The notes under the pieces were generated by a model. That model was not told where the DNA came from and did not search any database. It worked only from the letters and a program-made list of their open reading frames with translations. 64,000 nt of DNA, taken from positions 186,001 through 250,000 of the forward strand of contig NZ_JANHAP010000001.1 in NCBI RefSeq assembly GCF_024734385.1. The letters are read 5' to 3'. The position numbers and the translations under genes are program-made. Of the stretch, positions 52,192 through 60,949 are shown one piece after another. Numbering within the stretch: the first letter of the stretch is position 1; each line of letters opens with the position of its first letter. Source of the stretch: Dasania sp. GY-MA-18. Its GTDB lineage: Bacteria > Pseudomonadota > Gammaproteobacteria > Pseudomonadales > Dasaniaceae.

Positions 52192-52806
52192 ATGATATTG
52201 CATCAACTCTACCAGCACTCAGCACGTATTAGTTCTGCCATGGTATCAGCTTCATTTATCACCATAGCCTTACTGTTATTCATGCAAGCATTAATAGAAA
52301 TGGACACCCCAATAAGCAGCGTAAGCCATACGGCCATTCGCGCGCCCATTATGGAGCCCGATAAAGAGATAGAAGTAAAAACACCTGAAAAACCTAAACC
52401 ACCTATTGATCCAGTCGACCCACCACTCGCCATGCTCGAGACTATGCCTATTAATGCCCCCATAGATGGCACCACAATACCTACTGATTATGAGGGAGGT
52501 ATAGATATAGACCCAAGCTCTAACGCGATGTCAGGCAACGCTATATCCATGATGCAAGTCGCGCCAAACTACCCAGAAAGGGCCAGAAGAAAAGGCATAG
52601 AAGGTTATGTAGATTTAGTTTTTGACCTTAGCGCAACAGGGCAAACATTAAATATTCGCATACTCGATGCTCAACCCCGGGGTTATTTTGAACAGGCTTC
52701 AATTCGCGCCTTAAAGAAATGGAAATACAAACCGGCAATGGAAGATGGCGTAGCCATCGCTATAAGCAATATGACCACTCGTATTAGCTACAGCCTAGAT
52801 CAATAA
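52192..52806 (+). CDS. TonB family protein
   Basis: 204 residues. It has an N-terminal membrane anchor (~14-36), a short Pro-rich stretch (~62-80, TPEKPKPPIDPVDPP) and a TonB C-terminal domain (~118-204, PNYPERARRKGIEGYVDLVFDLS). It should span the periplasm and pass proton-motive energy or a contact signal to the outer membrane. AGGAG precedes the ATG. The TonB_C half resembles that on the preceding peptidase, so the two may compete for or share a partner. Confidence 0.9.
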   Translation: MILHQLYQHSARISSAMVSASFITIALLLFMQALIEMDTPISSVSHTAIRAPIMEPDKEIEVKTPEKPKPPIDPVDPPLAMLETMPINAPIDGTTIPTDYEGGIDIDPSSNAMSGNAISMMQVAPNYPERARRKGIEGYVDLVFDLSATGQTLNIRILDAQPRGYFEQASIRALKKWKYKPAMEDGVAIAISNMTTRISYSLDQ

Positions 52807-52816
52807 GGAGCTTATT

Positions 52817-53227
52817 ATGAAAAAGCTACGCACAAAAGAAAACACTGCAGCGAGTATCGACCTGACACCCATGTTAGATGTTGTTTTTATCATGTTGATA
52901 TTTTTTATAGTCACCGCCTCGTTTATAAAAGAAGCCAGTATTACCCTAGATAGGCCAGATTCATCAGCCCTAGTTAAGCCCGAAAAAAATCAAAACATCA
53001 CCGCCACAATACACCCAGATAATCAGATATCTATTGATAAACGCTTTATCGATAAACGGGCATTACGTGCCTATTTTGAGCGTCATAGTGCTAAAAATCC
53101 TGAAGCCAACGTTATTATTCAAGCCCACAACCAATCTACCACGGCAACATTAACTGCTGTCGCAGATGCAGCTAGGGCTGCAGGCATACTAGGCGTTAGT
53201 TTAAACAACAACGACGAAATTAAATAG
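52817..53227 (+). CDS. exbD: ExbD/TolR family biopolymer transport protein
   Basis: 136 residues. One membrane helix (~22-44) holds the family Asp within IDLTPMLDVVFIML, essential for proton use in ExbD/TolR, followed by a periplasmic domain. It is co-transcribed with tonB (10 bases apart, AGGAG). No exbB or tolQ gene accompanies it in the window. It must borrow a motor stator from elsewhere or work in a way not requiring one. Confidence 0.92.
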   Translation: MKKLRTKENTAASIDLTPMLDVVFIMLIFFIVTASFIKEASITLDRPDSSALVKPEKNQNITATIHPDNQISIDKRFIDKRALRAYFERHSAKNPEANVIIQAHNQSTTATLTAVADAARAAGILGVSLNNNDEIK

Positions 53228-53235
53228 GACATATT

Positions 53236-53925
53236 ATGAAAACACTAATCCTAACTATTGGCCTGTGCATCAGTTCATTCAGCTATAGCAATTTTGAAAT
53301 TGATAAGCCTTATATCAGCCTATCGGGTTCGGGATATGTAGAGGCCTATCCTGACTATGCAGAAATAAGCATTAGCATCTCTAAGTTATCTAAAAGCCTA
53401 CAGGCGTCAAAACAACACGTCGATGAAGTCAGCTTAGCTGTTTTAAATTCGCTCTCACAATTTAACATTAGCCATGAGGACATAAACGCATCGACGATTT
53501 ATGCCGCACCTAAATATAAGTGGCATGAAGGAGAACAAATCTATCTAGGCGAACAAGTCGGTAGAAATATCACCATAACCCTGCGCGATTTAAACTACTA
53601 CTCCCCTCTAATTAACAGCCTACTTAAGAACCGTATTAGCGAACTTGAACATATAGACTATAAATTCAGCAATATTACCCAGCTGCGCAAAGACGCCCTA
53701 GAAATAGCTATTCAAAACATACAAGAAAAGGCAAAAGTAATTGCCAAGCAATTTAATAAAAGCATTAGCACTATCCAAAAAATATCCGAGCAACAGAATC
53801 ATAGAGAGCGGCAACACCTAGCCATGTCACTGGATAGTCCAATGGGCAAGTCGAATAGCCTTTTTATTATTAACAAACAAAAGATACACAACACAATATA
53901 TGCTGTTTTTTTGATAGGCGAATAA
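53236..53925 (+). CDS. SIMPL-domain (DUF541) periplasmic protein
   Basis: 229 residues with a signal peptide (1-~19) and a SIMPL domain. The pattern ISLSGSGYVEAYPDYAEISISI, then KLSKSLQASKQHVDEV and a later ITLRDLNYYSPLINSLL, matches DUF541/BP26-like proteins. Some relatives form large ring assemblies or are induced by stress; no enzymatic activity is known. It is the last gene of the BlaI-M56-TonB-ExbD cassette, nine bases after exbD. Its constant place suggests an envelope stress or outer-membrane role. Confidence 0.85.
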   Translation: MKTLILTIGLCISSFSYSNFEIDKPYISLSGSGYVEAYPDYAEISISISKLSKSLQASKQHVDEVSLAVLNSLSQFNISHEDINASTIYAAPKYKWHEGEQIYLGEQVGRNITITLRDLNYYSPLINSLLKNRISELEHIDYKFSNITQLRKDALEIAIQNIQEKAKVIAKQFNKSISTIQKISEQQNHRERQHLAMSLDSPMGKSNSLFIINKQKIHNTIYAVFLIGE

Positions 53926-53961
53926 ACACAGTTTACTACGAAGGCAACAGCGCCTAAGCAG

Positions 53962-54966
53962 CTATTTATTCCTATGCTTATAACGCTTAGGCGACAACCC
54001 CGTCCACTGCTTAAATGCGCGGGTAAAGGAGCGCGGTTCGGTAAAGCCTAAGTAGCTGGCCACTTTATGCACCGCCATGTTTTGCACGCAGATGCGCTCT
54101 ATAGCTAGGTCGCGGCGTATTACGTCTTTTATTTTTTGATAGCTGCTGCCCTCTTCTTTTAAATGTCGGCGTAACGCTTGCGGGCTGTTATTTAAATAGC
54201 TGGCTACGGCTTCAAAGGCGGGGAACACATGATTTTTTTCAAAACTATCCAATAAAAAAGTTTTAACTTTTAGGCCGGTGCTGTCGTCTTCACCGGGCAT
54301 CACCATAATGCCGGCCGGAGCATCTTTTAAAAAATGAGCGATTTCGCGCTGGGTGCGCACCAGCGGCATAGTACCGTAGTGGCTGGGGAACACGCATTTT
54401 GTGATATCTGCGTTAAAAATACACTCACAGGAAAACTGTATATCAAAGTCGGCCACATGCTCAGGTGCGGGGTAATTGAAATAGACTTTTTTCAGTTTGA
54501 TTTTTTTACCTATCATCCAACTGGCAAAGCGGTGCCACAACATTAACCAAAACTCTAAATAAAAATGATTAGGATCTAAATCGGGGTCAGCCATGCGTAT
54601 GCTAAATTCCATGCCCTCGTCGGTTTGCTCGTAGCCCATGACTATATCGTCAGTCACCAGGCTATAAAATTTAACCCCCTGCTCAAATAGCGAGTTAAGG
54701 TTTTCACAGTGGCTTACCATTTGGCATTTCATGGCATAGGTGCCAGGCTTGCAGCGGTGCTGGGTAAAGCCCATAAACTCATCTTGCAGCTCTGCCCAGA
54801 TCAGCTGTATCAGCTGAGTCATTTGTATCACGTTGACCCGCGCCCCCGGTTGCTGGATTTTTTCAGCATCTAGGCCCACCTCGGCTAATAGTTTATCGGT
54901 ATCAACCCCTTTGAGCTTAGCCCCCAAGTATGAGGTTTTGGCATAAAAGGCAGAGGTAGTGGCCAA
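53962..54966 (-). CDS. AraC family transcriptional regulator
   Basis: 334 residues. The N-terminal part (~20-210) is of the Arabinose_bd/OruR type (RVNVIQMTQLIQLIWAEL, FMGFTQHRCKPGTYAMKC). The C-terminal AraC HTH pair (~235-332) ends with FTEPRSFTRAFKQWTGLSPKRYK. It is divergent from the acyl-CoA dehydrogenase operon and probably controls it with an acyl or organic-acid effector. Start is TTG at 54966 with GGGAG eight bases upstream. Confidence 0.88.
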   Translation of the reverse strand: MATTSAFYAKTSYLGAKLKGVDTDKLLAEVGLDAEKIQQPGARVNVIQMTQLIQLIWAELQDEFMGFTQHRCKPGTYAMKCQMVSHCENLNSLFEQGVKFYSLVTDDIVMGYEQTDEGMEFSIRMADPDLDPNHFYLEFWLMLWHRFASWMIGKKIKLKKVYFNYPAPEHVADFDIQFSCECIFNADITKCVFPSHYGTMPLVRTQREIAHFLKDAPAGIMVMPGEDDSTGLKVKTFLLDSFEKNHVFPAFEAVASYLNNSPQALRRHLKEEGSSYQKIKDVIRRDLAIERICVQNMAVHKVASYLGFTEPRSFTRAFKQWTGLSPKRYKHRNK

Positions 54967-55113
54967 GGTTATAACTCCCGCAGTGCATGATTAGCCCACA
55001 TAATAGCCCTATCATTTAGGTGAATAAAGATCTTTTATGTGACTAACACTAAGCAAATTTAGCAAAAGCAACTATCGTCAATAGTAAGACTCGCACTTTC
55101 TAAGGTGACCACT

Positions 55114-56271
55114 GTGGACTTTAGCCTCAGCGAAGAACAAATCCTCATCCAACAAACCGCCCAGCACTTTGCCCAGCAAGAGCTGGCCCCCATAGCCGCC
55201 GACATAGACCAACACCGCCAGCACAATAGGTTTTTAGATAACCTTAAACAACTAGCCGAGCTGGGCTTTATGGGGCTGGGGGTTAACAGCCAATACGGCG
55301 GCAGCGAGGCCGGTACCGTTGCTTTTAGTTTAGCCATTACCGAGCTAGCTAAAGCCTGTGCCGCTACCGCCACTACCACCTCGGTGACCAATATGGTGGC
55401 TGAGGTAATACAAGCCATAGGCAATGAGGCCCAAAAACAGCGCTACCTCCCCAAAATATGCAGTGGCGAATACGCCGCCGCCAGCTTTTGCCTCACCGAA
55501 CCACAGGCAGGCTCAGACCCAGCCGCCATGCAAACCAAGGCCGTTAAACAAGGCAAGGGCTGGCGGCTAAACGGCAGCAAGCTGTATATCACCAGCGCCC
55601 TCTATGCCGGTGTATTTGTAGTGTGGGCCGTTACCGACCCCAACGCCCCCAAGGGCAAGGGCATCAGCTGTTTTTTAGTCGAGGCGGGCAGCAAAGGCTT
55701 GGATATAGCCCCTCCCGAAAAAAAGATGGGTCAGCATGGCTCTTACACCAGCGTGGTTAGCTTTAACGATTGTCATATCCCCCACAGCGCTTTACTCGGC
55801 AGCGAAAACAGCGGCTACCGTATAGCCGTAGCCGAGTTGGCTGGCGGCCGCATAGGCATAGGCTCACTGGCCTTGGGTATAGGCTTGGCGGCCATGGATT
55901 ATGCCAAACACTTTATGACTGAGCGCGAACAATTTGGCCAAAAGATAGGCCACTTCCAAGGCCTGCAATGGATGTTGGCTGATAGCTATACCGAGTTAGA
56001 AGCCGCTCGCCTACTTCTTATGCAGGCCGCCAGCTTAAAACAGCAGGGCCAGCCTTTTGCCACCCAAGCCGCCATGGCCAAGTTATACGCCTCCGAAAAA
56101 GCCAACCACGCCTGCTATACCGCTTTGCAATTATTAGGCGGCGCCGGTTATTTACAAGATCATCCATTAGAGCGCATGAGCCGCGATGTAAGGCTCACCA
56201 CTATTTACGAAGGCACCAGCGAAATTCAGCGGCTGATTATTGCTAGGGATTTACTAAAAGAAATCTTATAA
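55114..56271 (+). CDS. Acyl-CoA dehydrogenase
   Basis: FAD enzyme, about 385 residues, introducing an alpha-beta double bond into an acyl-CoA. Family motifs are FCLTEPQAGSDPAAM (flavin and substrate), LNGSKLYITSA, REQFGQKIGHFQGLQWMLAD and QLLGGAGYLQDHPLERMSRD. The catalytic Glu is in TIYEGTSEIQ as in short/medium-chain enzymes. I favour GTG 55114 (MDFSLSEEQ) because AAGGTGA sits a few bases upstream; GTG 55105 would overlap that site. First gene of an ACAD-enoyl hydratase-thiolase set under the AraC regulator. Chain length is not determinable by eye. Confidence 0.9.
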   Translation: MDFSLSEEQILIQQTAQHFAQQELAPIAADIDQHRQHNRFLDNLKQLAELGFMGLGVNSQYGGSEAGTVAFSLAITELAKACAATATTTSVTNMVAEVIQAIGNEAQKQRYLPKICSGEYAAASFCLTEPQAGSDPAAMQTKAVKQGKGWRLNGSKLYITSALYAGVFVVWAVTDPNAPKGKGISCFLVEAGSKGLDIAPPEKKMGQHGSYTSVVSFNDCHIPHSALLGSENSGYRIAVAELAGGRIGIGSLALGIGLAAMDYAKHFMTEREQFGQKIGHFQGLQWMLADSYTELEAARLLLMQAASLKQQGQPFATQAAMAKLYASEKANHACYTALQLLGGAGYLQDHPLERMSRDVRLTTIYEGTSEIQRLIIARDLLKEIL

Positions 56272-56278
56272 CACTCAG

Positions 56279-56299
56279 CTAGAGACAGAGAACTAGAGA
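56279..56299. repeat. Two CTAGAGA heptamers
   Basis: CTAGAGA occurs at 56279-56285 and 56293-56299, seven bases apart, eight bases after the acyl-CoA dehydrogenase stop. CTAGAGA is the reverse complement of the TCTCTAG unit at 60892 and 60899. Confidence 0.75.
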
Positions 56300-56320
56300 C
56301 TGAAATTAGGGACGACAGCC

Positions 56321-57094
56321 ATGAGCGAAACATTATTAGTCCAACAGCAAGAACATATTGCGATTATCACCTTAAATAATCCACCCGCTAACACCTGGAC
56401 CATAGCCAGCCTAAAACAGCTAGAAAATATAATAACCGAACTCAATAACAACAAGCGCAACTGCGCCCTCATCATACACAGCAACAGTGAAAAGTTTTTT
56501 AGCGCCGGTGCCGATCTCAATACCGTTAATCATCGTGATAAGAGCCTAGCTTTAGAATTTGCTCAAGCCTTTGGCGATGCTTTTCAAGCCCTTAGCGATT
56601 ACCAAGGTGTTTCCATCGCCGCCATTACCGGTTACGCCATGGGCGGCGGTTTAGAAGCCGCATTGTGCTGCGATATACGCCTGTGCGAACAACAAGCCAA
56701 AATGGCTCTGCCTGAAGCTTCTGTGGGTTTACTACCCTGTGGCCTAGGCACCCAACAACTGCCTTGGTTGATTGGCGAAGGCTGGGCTAAACGTATGATT
56801 TTATTGGGCGAGCATATTAATGCTAAACAAGCAGTAAACATAGGCCTGGTACAAGAGCTAGTTGCCACCGGCAAAGTTTTAACCAAAGCCTTAGAGCTAG
56901 CACAGCTAGCTGCCAAACAATCCCCCACCGCTCTGCGTCACTGTAAAAATCTCATTATGCAAGCACGCAACAACAGCATGGCCGAGGCCCTACAACAAGA
57001 AAGAGAATTATTTGTGCAATTATGGGATGATCAAAATCAACAAGAAGGGGTGAGTGCGTTTTTAGAAAAACGTCAGCCGGTATGGAAACCCTAA
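56321..57094 (+). CDS. Enoyl-CoA hydratase/isomerase family protein
   Basis: Crotonase-fold enzyme, 257 residues, hydrating 2-enoyl-CoA to 3-hydroxyacyl-CoA. The oxyanion-hole regions are FSAGADLNTV and GYAMGGGLEAALCCDI. Both catalytic Glu residues appear kept, in GGLEAALCCD and PEASVGLLP. It lies between the dehydrogenase and a thiolase in a beta-oxidation operon that lacks an adjacent 3-hydroxyacyl-CoA dehydrogenase, so that step must be encoded elsewhere. Confidence 0.9.
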   Translation: MSETLLVQQQEHIAIITLNNPPANTWTIASLKQLENIITELNNNKRNCALIIHSNSEKFFSAGADLNTVNHRDKSLALEFAQAFGDAFQALSDYQGVSIAAITGYAMGGGLEAALCCDIRLCEQQAKMALPEASVGLLPCGLGTQQLPWLIGEGWAKRMILLGEHINAKQAVNIGLVQELVATGKVLTKALELAQLAAKQSPTALRHCKNLIMQARNNSMAEALQQERELFVQLWDDQNQQEGVSAFLEKRQPVWKP

Positions 57095-57157
57095 AAGTAA
57101 AAAACTTTAGCCGCTAAAATTATATTTCACCCACCCATAAGCACTATATAGAAAACT

Positions 57158-58336
57158 ATGAGCAACAAACACAACATCGTCATCGTCGCAGCCAAACGCA
57201 CCCCCATGGGCGGCCTGCAAGGTGAGCTAGCCAACATCCCTGCCACCGAGCTGGGCGCGGTGGCAATTAAAGCTGCACTGGTACAAGCAGCAGTAAGCCA
57301 CATAGACGAAGTGTATATGGGCAATGTGGTATCAGCGGGTTTAAAGCAGGCTCCGGCTAGGCAAGCCTCACTTAAGGCTGGGCTGGACACATCCATACCC
57401 TGCACCACTATTAGCAAGGTTTGTGGCTCGGGTATGAAAGCCATCATGATAGGCCGTGACCAAATAGCTGCGAGCAATGCCGAGGTGATAGTTGCCGGCG
57501 GCATGGAAAATATGAGCGCCACCCCCTACTTACTGCCCAAAGCCCGACAAGGTTTACGACTGGGCCACGGCGAGGTGCTAGACAGTTTATTATTAGACGG
57601 TTTAGAAGATGCCGAAACCGGCGGCTTAATGGGCCACTTTGGCCAAAGCACCGCCGACAACTATAACATCAGCCGCACAGCCATGGATGCTTATGCCGTA
57701 GAGTCGCTAAAGCGAGCGCAGGCGGCCGCGCAACAACAACTAATGCAAGACGAAATTGCCCCTGTTAGCCTAGCTACCCGCAACGGCGAACACATCATTG
57801 CTCTAGATGAACAACCCGGCAAAGCGCAGCCCGAAAAAATCCCCCAGCTAAAACCCGCTTTTAAAAAAGGCGGCAGCATTACCGCCGCCAATGCCAGCTC
57901 TATCTCCGATGGTGCCGCCGCATTAATTTTAATGCGTGAAAGCCATGCCCTAGAGCAAGGCCATAAACCTTTGGCGCGCCTCATAGCACAAGCGACTCAT
58001 GCGCAAGCCCCCAGCGAGTTTTGCCTAGCGCCCATAGGCGCCATCAATCAAGTGTTAGACCAGGCGGGGTGGTCAAGTCATGACGTGGATCTATGGGAGA
58101 TTAACGAAGCCTTTGCCGTCGTTACCCTGCTGGCTATGCAACAACTGGGCTTAGATCACCGCAAAGTTAATATACACGGCGGTGCCTGCGCTTTGGGGCA
58201 TCCGCTGGGAGCTTCTGGTGCTCGTATAGTGGTAACACTAATTTACGCTTTAAAGCGTATGGGGCTAAAAAAAGGGGTGGCCAGCCTTTGCATAGGTGGC
58301 GGTGAAGCCACAGCTATAGCCCTGGAAGTGCTTTAA
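57158..58336 (+). CDS. Acetyl-CoA C-acyltransferase (thiolase)
   Basis: 392-residue thiolase cleaving 3-ketoacyl-CoA or condensing two acetyl-CoA. The nucleophilic Cys is in TISKVCGSGMKAIM, the His in GGACALGHPLGASGAR and the second Cys in SLCIGGGEATA; the NEAF motif is also present. The length and motifs fit the biosynthetic/acetoacetyl-CoA group (AtoB/PhaA-like). Its stop overlaps that of the convergent binding-protein gene by four bases. It is the last gene of the ACAD operon. Confidence 0.92.
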   Translation: MSNKHNIVIVAAKRTPMGGLQGELANIPATELGAVAIKAALVQAAVSHIDEVYMGNVVSAGLKQAPARQASLKAGLDTSIPCTTISKVCGSGMKAIMIGRDQIAASNAEVIVAGGMENMSATPYLLPKARQGLRLGHGEVLDSLLLDGLEDAETGGLMGHFGQSTADNYNISRTAMDAYAVESLKRAQAAAQQQLMQDEIAPVSLATRNGEHIIALDEQPGKAQPEKIPQLKPAFKKGGSITAANASSISDGAAALILMRESHALEQGHKPLARLIAQATHAQAPSEFCLAPIGAINQVLDQAGWSSHDVDLWEINEAFAVVTLLAMQQLGLDHRKVNIHGGACALGHPLGASGARIVVTLIYALKRMGLKKGVASLCIGGGEATAIALEVL

Positions 58337-59073
58337 CGATAATCTAAACGCTGCAAATACGACTGATATATTTCTTCATACTGGCCGCTCTGTTTAATCT
58401 GCTCAAAGGCCAGATTAAACTTTTTACATAGCGATTTATCATGAAACGCCATACGACTATAGACAGGTTTGAAAACTGTGTGGAAAGTAAAATCTTGCGG
58501 CCGGATATTTTTATCGTTTAAATTTTTAATCGCCTGCAAAAAAATAAACATATCGCCCACGCTTACCTGGTAGCGATCAGCCAGCAACATACGCAATTGC
58601 AGCTCAGGCTTTGCAACCTCTAAATATGCACCGGTAATCGCTAGGCTAAATTCCTCACCCAAAAAACCTCTAGCCCCTTGAAAAGTGACAATGCTTTTTT
58701 CTTTAAAATCATCAATCTGGTTAATGACTAAGTGACTGTTGGCCTTGCTCACAGCCACATCTCGAAACCGGAATATAGGCGCAGACAAACAACCATCAAC
58801 AGCGACTGAATCAAATACATTGCTAGCAGCGTCAACATGGCCGGATTTAAACCCCGCCCACAGGCCTTCATTGCTGTGACCAAAAACATACTTAGGCTGA
58901 TATTCTGGTATCAGTTGAAAAGTGGCGTTAATAATCTCAGCAAACACCCCCGAATCACCCTGTTTCACATAATAGGGCTCGAAGTTACCCATAGCGATCG
59001 TGACCTCCCCAGCTAAGCTAGGAGAGCTAAGCAGCACAGCCAAGGTAAATCTGCAAAAATAACGCCTTAACAT
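58333..59073 (-). CDS. Periplasmic substrate-binding protein (SBP_bac_3-like), orphan
   Basis: 246 residues. A signal peptide (ending SLAGE) precedes a type II binding fold: TIAMGNFEPYYVKQGDSGVFAE, LWAGFKSGHVDAASNVFDSV, SIVTFQGARGFLGEEF, and a C-terminal LAFEQIKQSGQYEEIYQSY typical of family 3. No permease or ATPase gene is near. Third orphan of this kind in the window. The ligand is unknown. Confidence 0.78.
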   Translation of the reverse strand: MLRRYFCRFTLAVLLSSPSLAGEVTIAMGNFEPYYVKQGDSGVFAEIINATFQLIPEYQPKYVFGHSNEGLWAGFKSGHVDAASNVFDSVAVDGCLSAPIFRFRDVAVSKANSHLVINQIDDFKEKSIVTFQGARGFLGEEFSLAITGAYLEVAKPELQLRMLLADRYQVSVGDMFIFLQAIKNLNDKNIRPQDFTFHTVFKPVYSRMAFHDKSLCKKFNLAFEQIKQSGQYEEIYQSYLQRLDYR

Positions 59074-59196
59074 AGGACTAATTCCTTAGGTAAAAACTGT
59101 TAAGCAACTCCCTCCATTAAGCCCATAACATGATTAATAATTATAGCGCCAATTAAAAGCCGCGCTATAGCACCAATAGTTATAGCGAAGCCTTAG

Positions 59197-59212
59197 TTGA
59201 CGTTAACGTAAA
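59197..59212. promoter_or_regulatory. liuR: LiuR-type operator candidate
   Basis: TTGACGTTAACGTAAA is a near-perfect palindrome centred on GTTAAC, 67 bases before the MerR-type gene. The published LiuR motif in gammaproteobacteria is, from memory, a similar ACGT-N-ACGT palindrome. It could mediate control of the whole liu operon. Confidence 0.5.
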
Positions 59213-59278
59213 CGGCAGCTAGCTTAAGTACTAGGTTGGTTAACACCTTCTTTATAGCCCTTTTCTATAGGCCTTACC

Positions 59279-59665
59279 ATGAGTAAACCCTACCGCATCT
59301 CCGAGTTGGCAAGTGAATTTGGCATCACAACTAGAACCATACGTTTTTATGAAGAAAAAGGCCTATTAACGCCAAGTCGGCAAGCTAATAGCCGTCTATA
59401 CAGCGATAGCGACAGAGTCATACTCAAGCTAATTTTACGTGGTAAGCGCTTAGGGTTTAGCCTGCAAGAAAGCTGCGAAATTATTGCCCTTTACAACCCA
59501 CAGCAGGGCAATGAGAAACAGCTGCAAGTATTTCTTAACAAGATACAACAAAAACGCCAGCAACTAATCCAGCAGCAACATGATATAGAGATCATGCTGC
59601 AAGAATTAAAAAATTCCGAGCAACAATGCCTGGCCTACCTAGCCAATAAATCAAATAGCGCCTAA
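59279..59665 (+). CDS. liuR: MerR family regulator LiuR
   Basis: 128 residues. MerR winged helix at the N-terminus (YRISELASEFGITTRTIRFY, then EEKGLLTPSRQANSRLYSDSD) and a C-terminal coiled coil (~85-120) for dimerisation. In gammaproteobacteria LiuR heads the leucine/isovalerate degradation operon, as here, with isovaleryl-CoA dehydrogenase 42 bases downstream. No Cys metal site of CueR type is present. Confidence 0.9.
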   Translation: MSKPYRISELASEFGITTRTIRFYEEKGLLTPSRQANSRLYSDSDRVILKLILRGKRLGFSLQESCEIIALYNPQQGNEKQLQVFLNKIQQKRQQLIQQQHDIEIMLQELKNSEQQCLAYLANKSNSA

Positions 59666-59707
59666 GGTTTTATCATATTCCAGCTAGACCTACAGCAGGC
59701 GCCTATC

Positions 59708-60877
59708 ATGAACAGCAGCTATCCAACCCTCAACTACCACCTAGGCGAAGAGATAGATATGTTGCGCGACAGCGTTTATCAATTTTGCCAAAAAGAGCTA
59801 GCCCCTCGCGCCCAACAAATTGATAGCAGTAATGAGTTCCCCATGGATATGTGGCAAAAGTTTGGCGACATGGGTTTGTTGGGCATTACCGTTAGCGAAA
59901 CTTACGGTGGTAGCGCTATGGGTTATTTAGCCCATGTGGTAGCCATGGAAGAAATCAGCCGCGCCTCGGCCTCTGTAGCGCTTTCTTACGGCGCTCACTC
60001 CAATCTGTGTGTTAATCAAATTTTTAAAAATGGCAGCGAGCAACAAAAGCAAAAATACCTACCCAAGCTTTGCAGCGGTGAGCATATAGGGGCGCTAGCC
60101 ATGTCGGAGCCTAATGCCGGTTCCGATGTGGTCAGCATGGCACTTAAAGCCGAAAAAAAGGGCGACCACTATATTTTAAACGGCAACAAAATGTGGATCA
60201 CCAACGGCCCCGATGCCCACACCTATGTCATCTATGCCAAAACCGATAACAGCGCTGGCAGCAAAGGCATCACCGCCTTTATTGTCGAACGCGATAGTGA
60301 TGGTTTTAGCCGCCACCAAAAATTAGACAAGCTAGGCATGCGCGGCTCCAACACTTGCGAGCTAGTGTTTCAAGATTGCGCCGTACCCGCCGCCAATATT
60401 TTAGGTAGCGTAGGGCAAGGGGTAAAAGTATTAATGAGCGGCCTAGACTATGAGCGCACCGTACTAGCCGGTGGCCCCGTAGGTATTATGCAAGCCTGCT
60501 TAGACGTAGTACTACCCTACTTACACGACCGCAAACAATTTGGCCAAAGCATAGGCGAGTTTCAACTTATGCAAGGTAAAATAGCCGACATGTATACCGA
60601 GCTAGCCGCCAGCCGCGCCTATTTATATGCCGTAGCCCGCGCCTGCGACTTAGGCGAAAGCTCACGTAAAGATGCCGCCGGGGTTATTTTATACAGCGCC
60701 GAAAAAGCCACCCAAATGGCACTGCAAGCCATACAAGCTTTAGGCGGCAATGGTTATATCAACGAGTTTACAACTGGCCGCCTACTGCGCGATGCCAAAC
60801 TCTATGAAATAGGTGCGGGCACTTCCGAAATACGCCGCATGTTAATAGGCCGAGAATTGTTTGAACAGAGTCGATAG
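59708..60877 (+). CDS. liuA: Isovaleryl-CoA dehydrogenase
   Basis: 389 residues, converting isovaleryl-CoA to 3-methylcrotonyl-CoA. Motifs are [29 protein letters not shown] and [15 protein letters not shown]. The catalytic Glu of isovaleryl-CoA dehydrogenase lies in the shifted position, in [16 protein letters not shown], which separates it from other acyl-CoA dehydrogenases such as that at 55114. It is the second gene of the liu operon. Inverted CTAG heptamers follow its stop. Confidence 0.95.
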   Translation: MNSSYPTLNYHLGEEIDMLRDSVYQFCQKELAPRAQQIDSSNEFPMDMWQKFGDMGLLGITVSETYGGSAMGYLAHVVAMEEISRASASVALSYGAHSNLCVNQIFKNGSEQQKQKYLPKLCSGEHIGALAMSEPNAGSDVVSMALKAEKKGDHYILNGNKMWITNGPDAHTYVIYAKTDNSAGSKGITAFIVERDSDGFSRHQKLDKLGMRGSNTCELVFQDCAVPAANILGSVGQGVKVLMSGLDYERTVLAGGPVGIMQACLDVVLPYLHDRKQFGQSIGEFQLMQGKIADMYTELAASRAYLYAVARACDLGESSRKDAAGVILYSAEKATQMALQAIQALGGNGYINEFTTGRLLRDAKLYEIGAGTSEIRRMLIGRELFEQSR

Positions 60878-60884
60878 ATGGCAG

Positions 60885-60918
60885 TTTCTAGTCTCTAGTC
60901 TCTAGAAAACTAGAGACT
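60885..60918. repeat. CTAG heptamers with a perfect 9-bp hairpin
   Basis: TTTCTAG, TCTCTAG, TCTCTAG (60885-60905), then AAAA and an inverted CTAGAGACT. The stem AGTCTCTAG / CTAGAGACT is perfect. It lies between liuA and the carboxylase gene, eight bases after the liuA stop. Confidence 0.85.
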
Positions 60919-60949
60919 CATAACTAAAGTCCACCAAGAGATTTATCCT

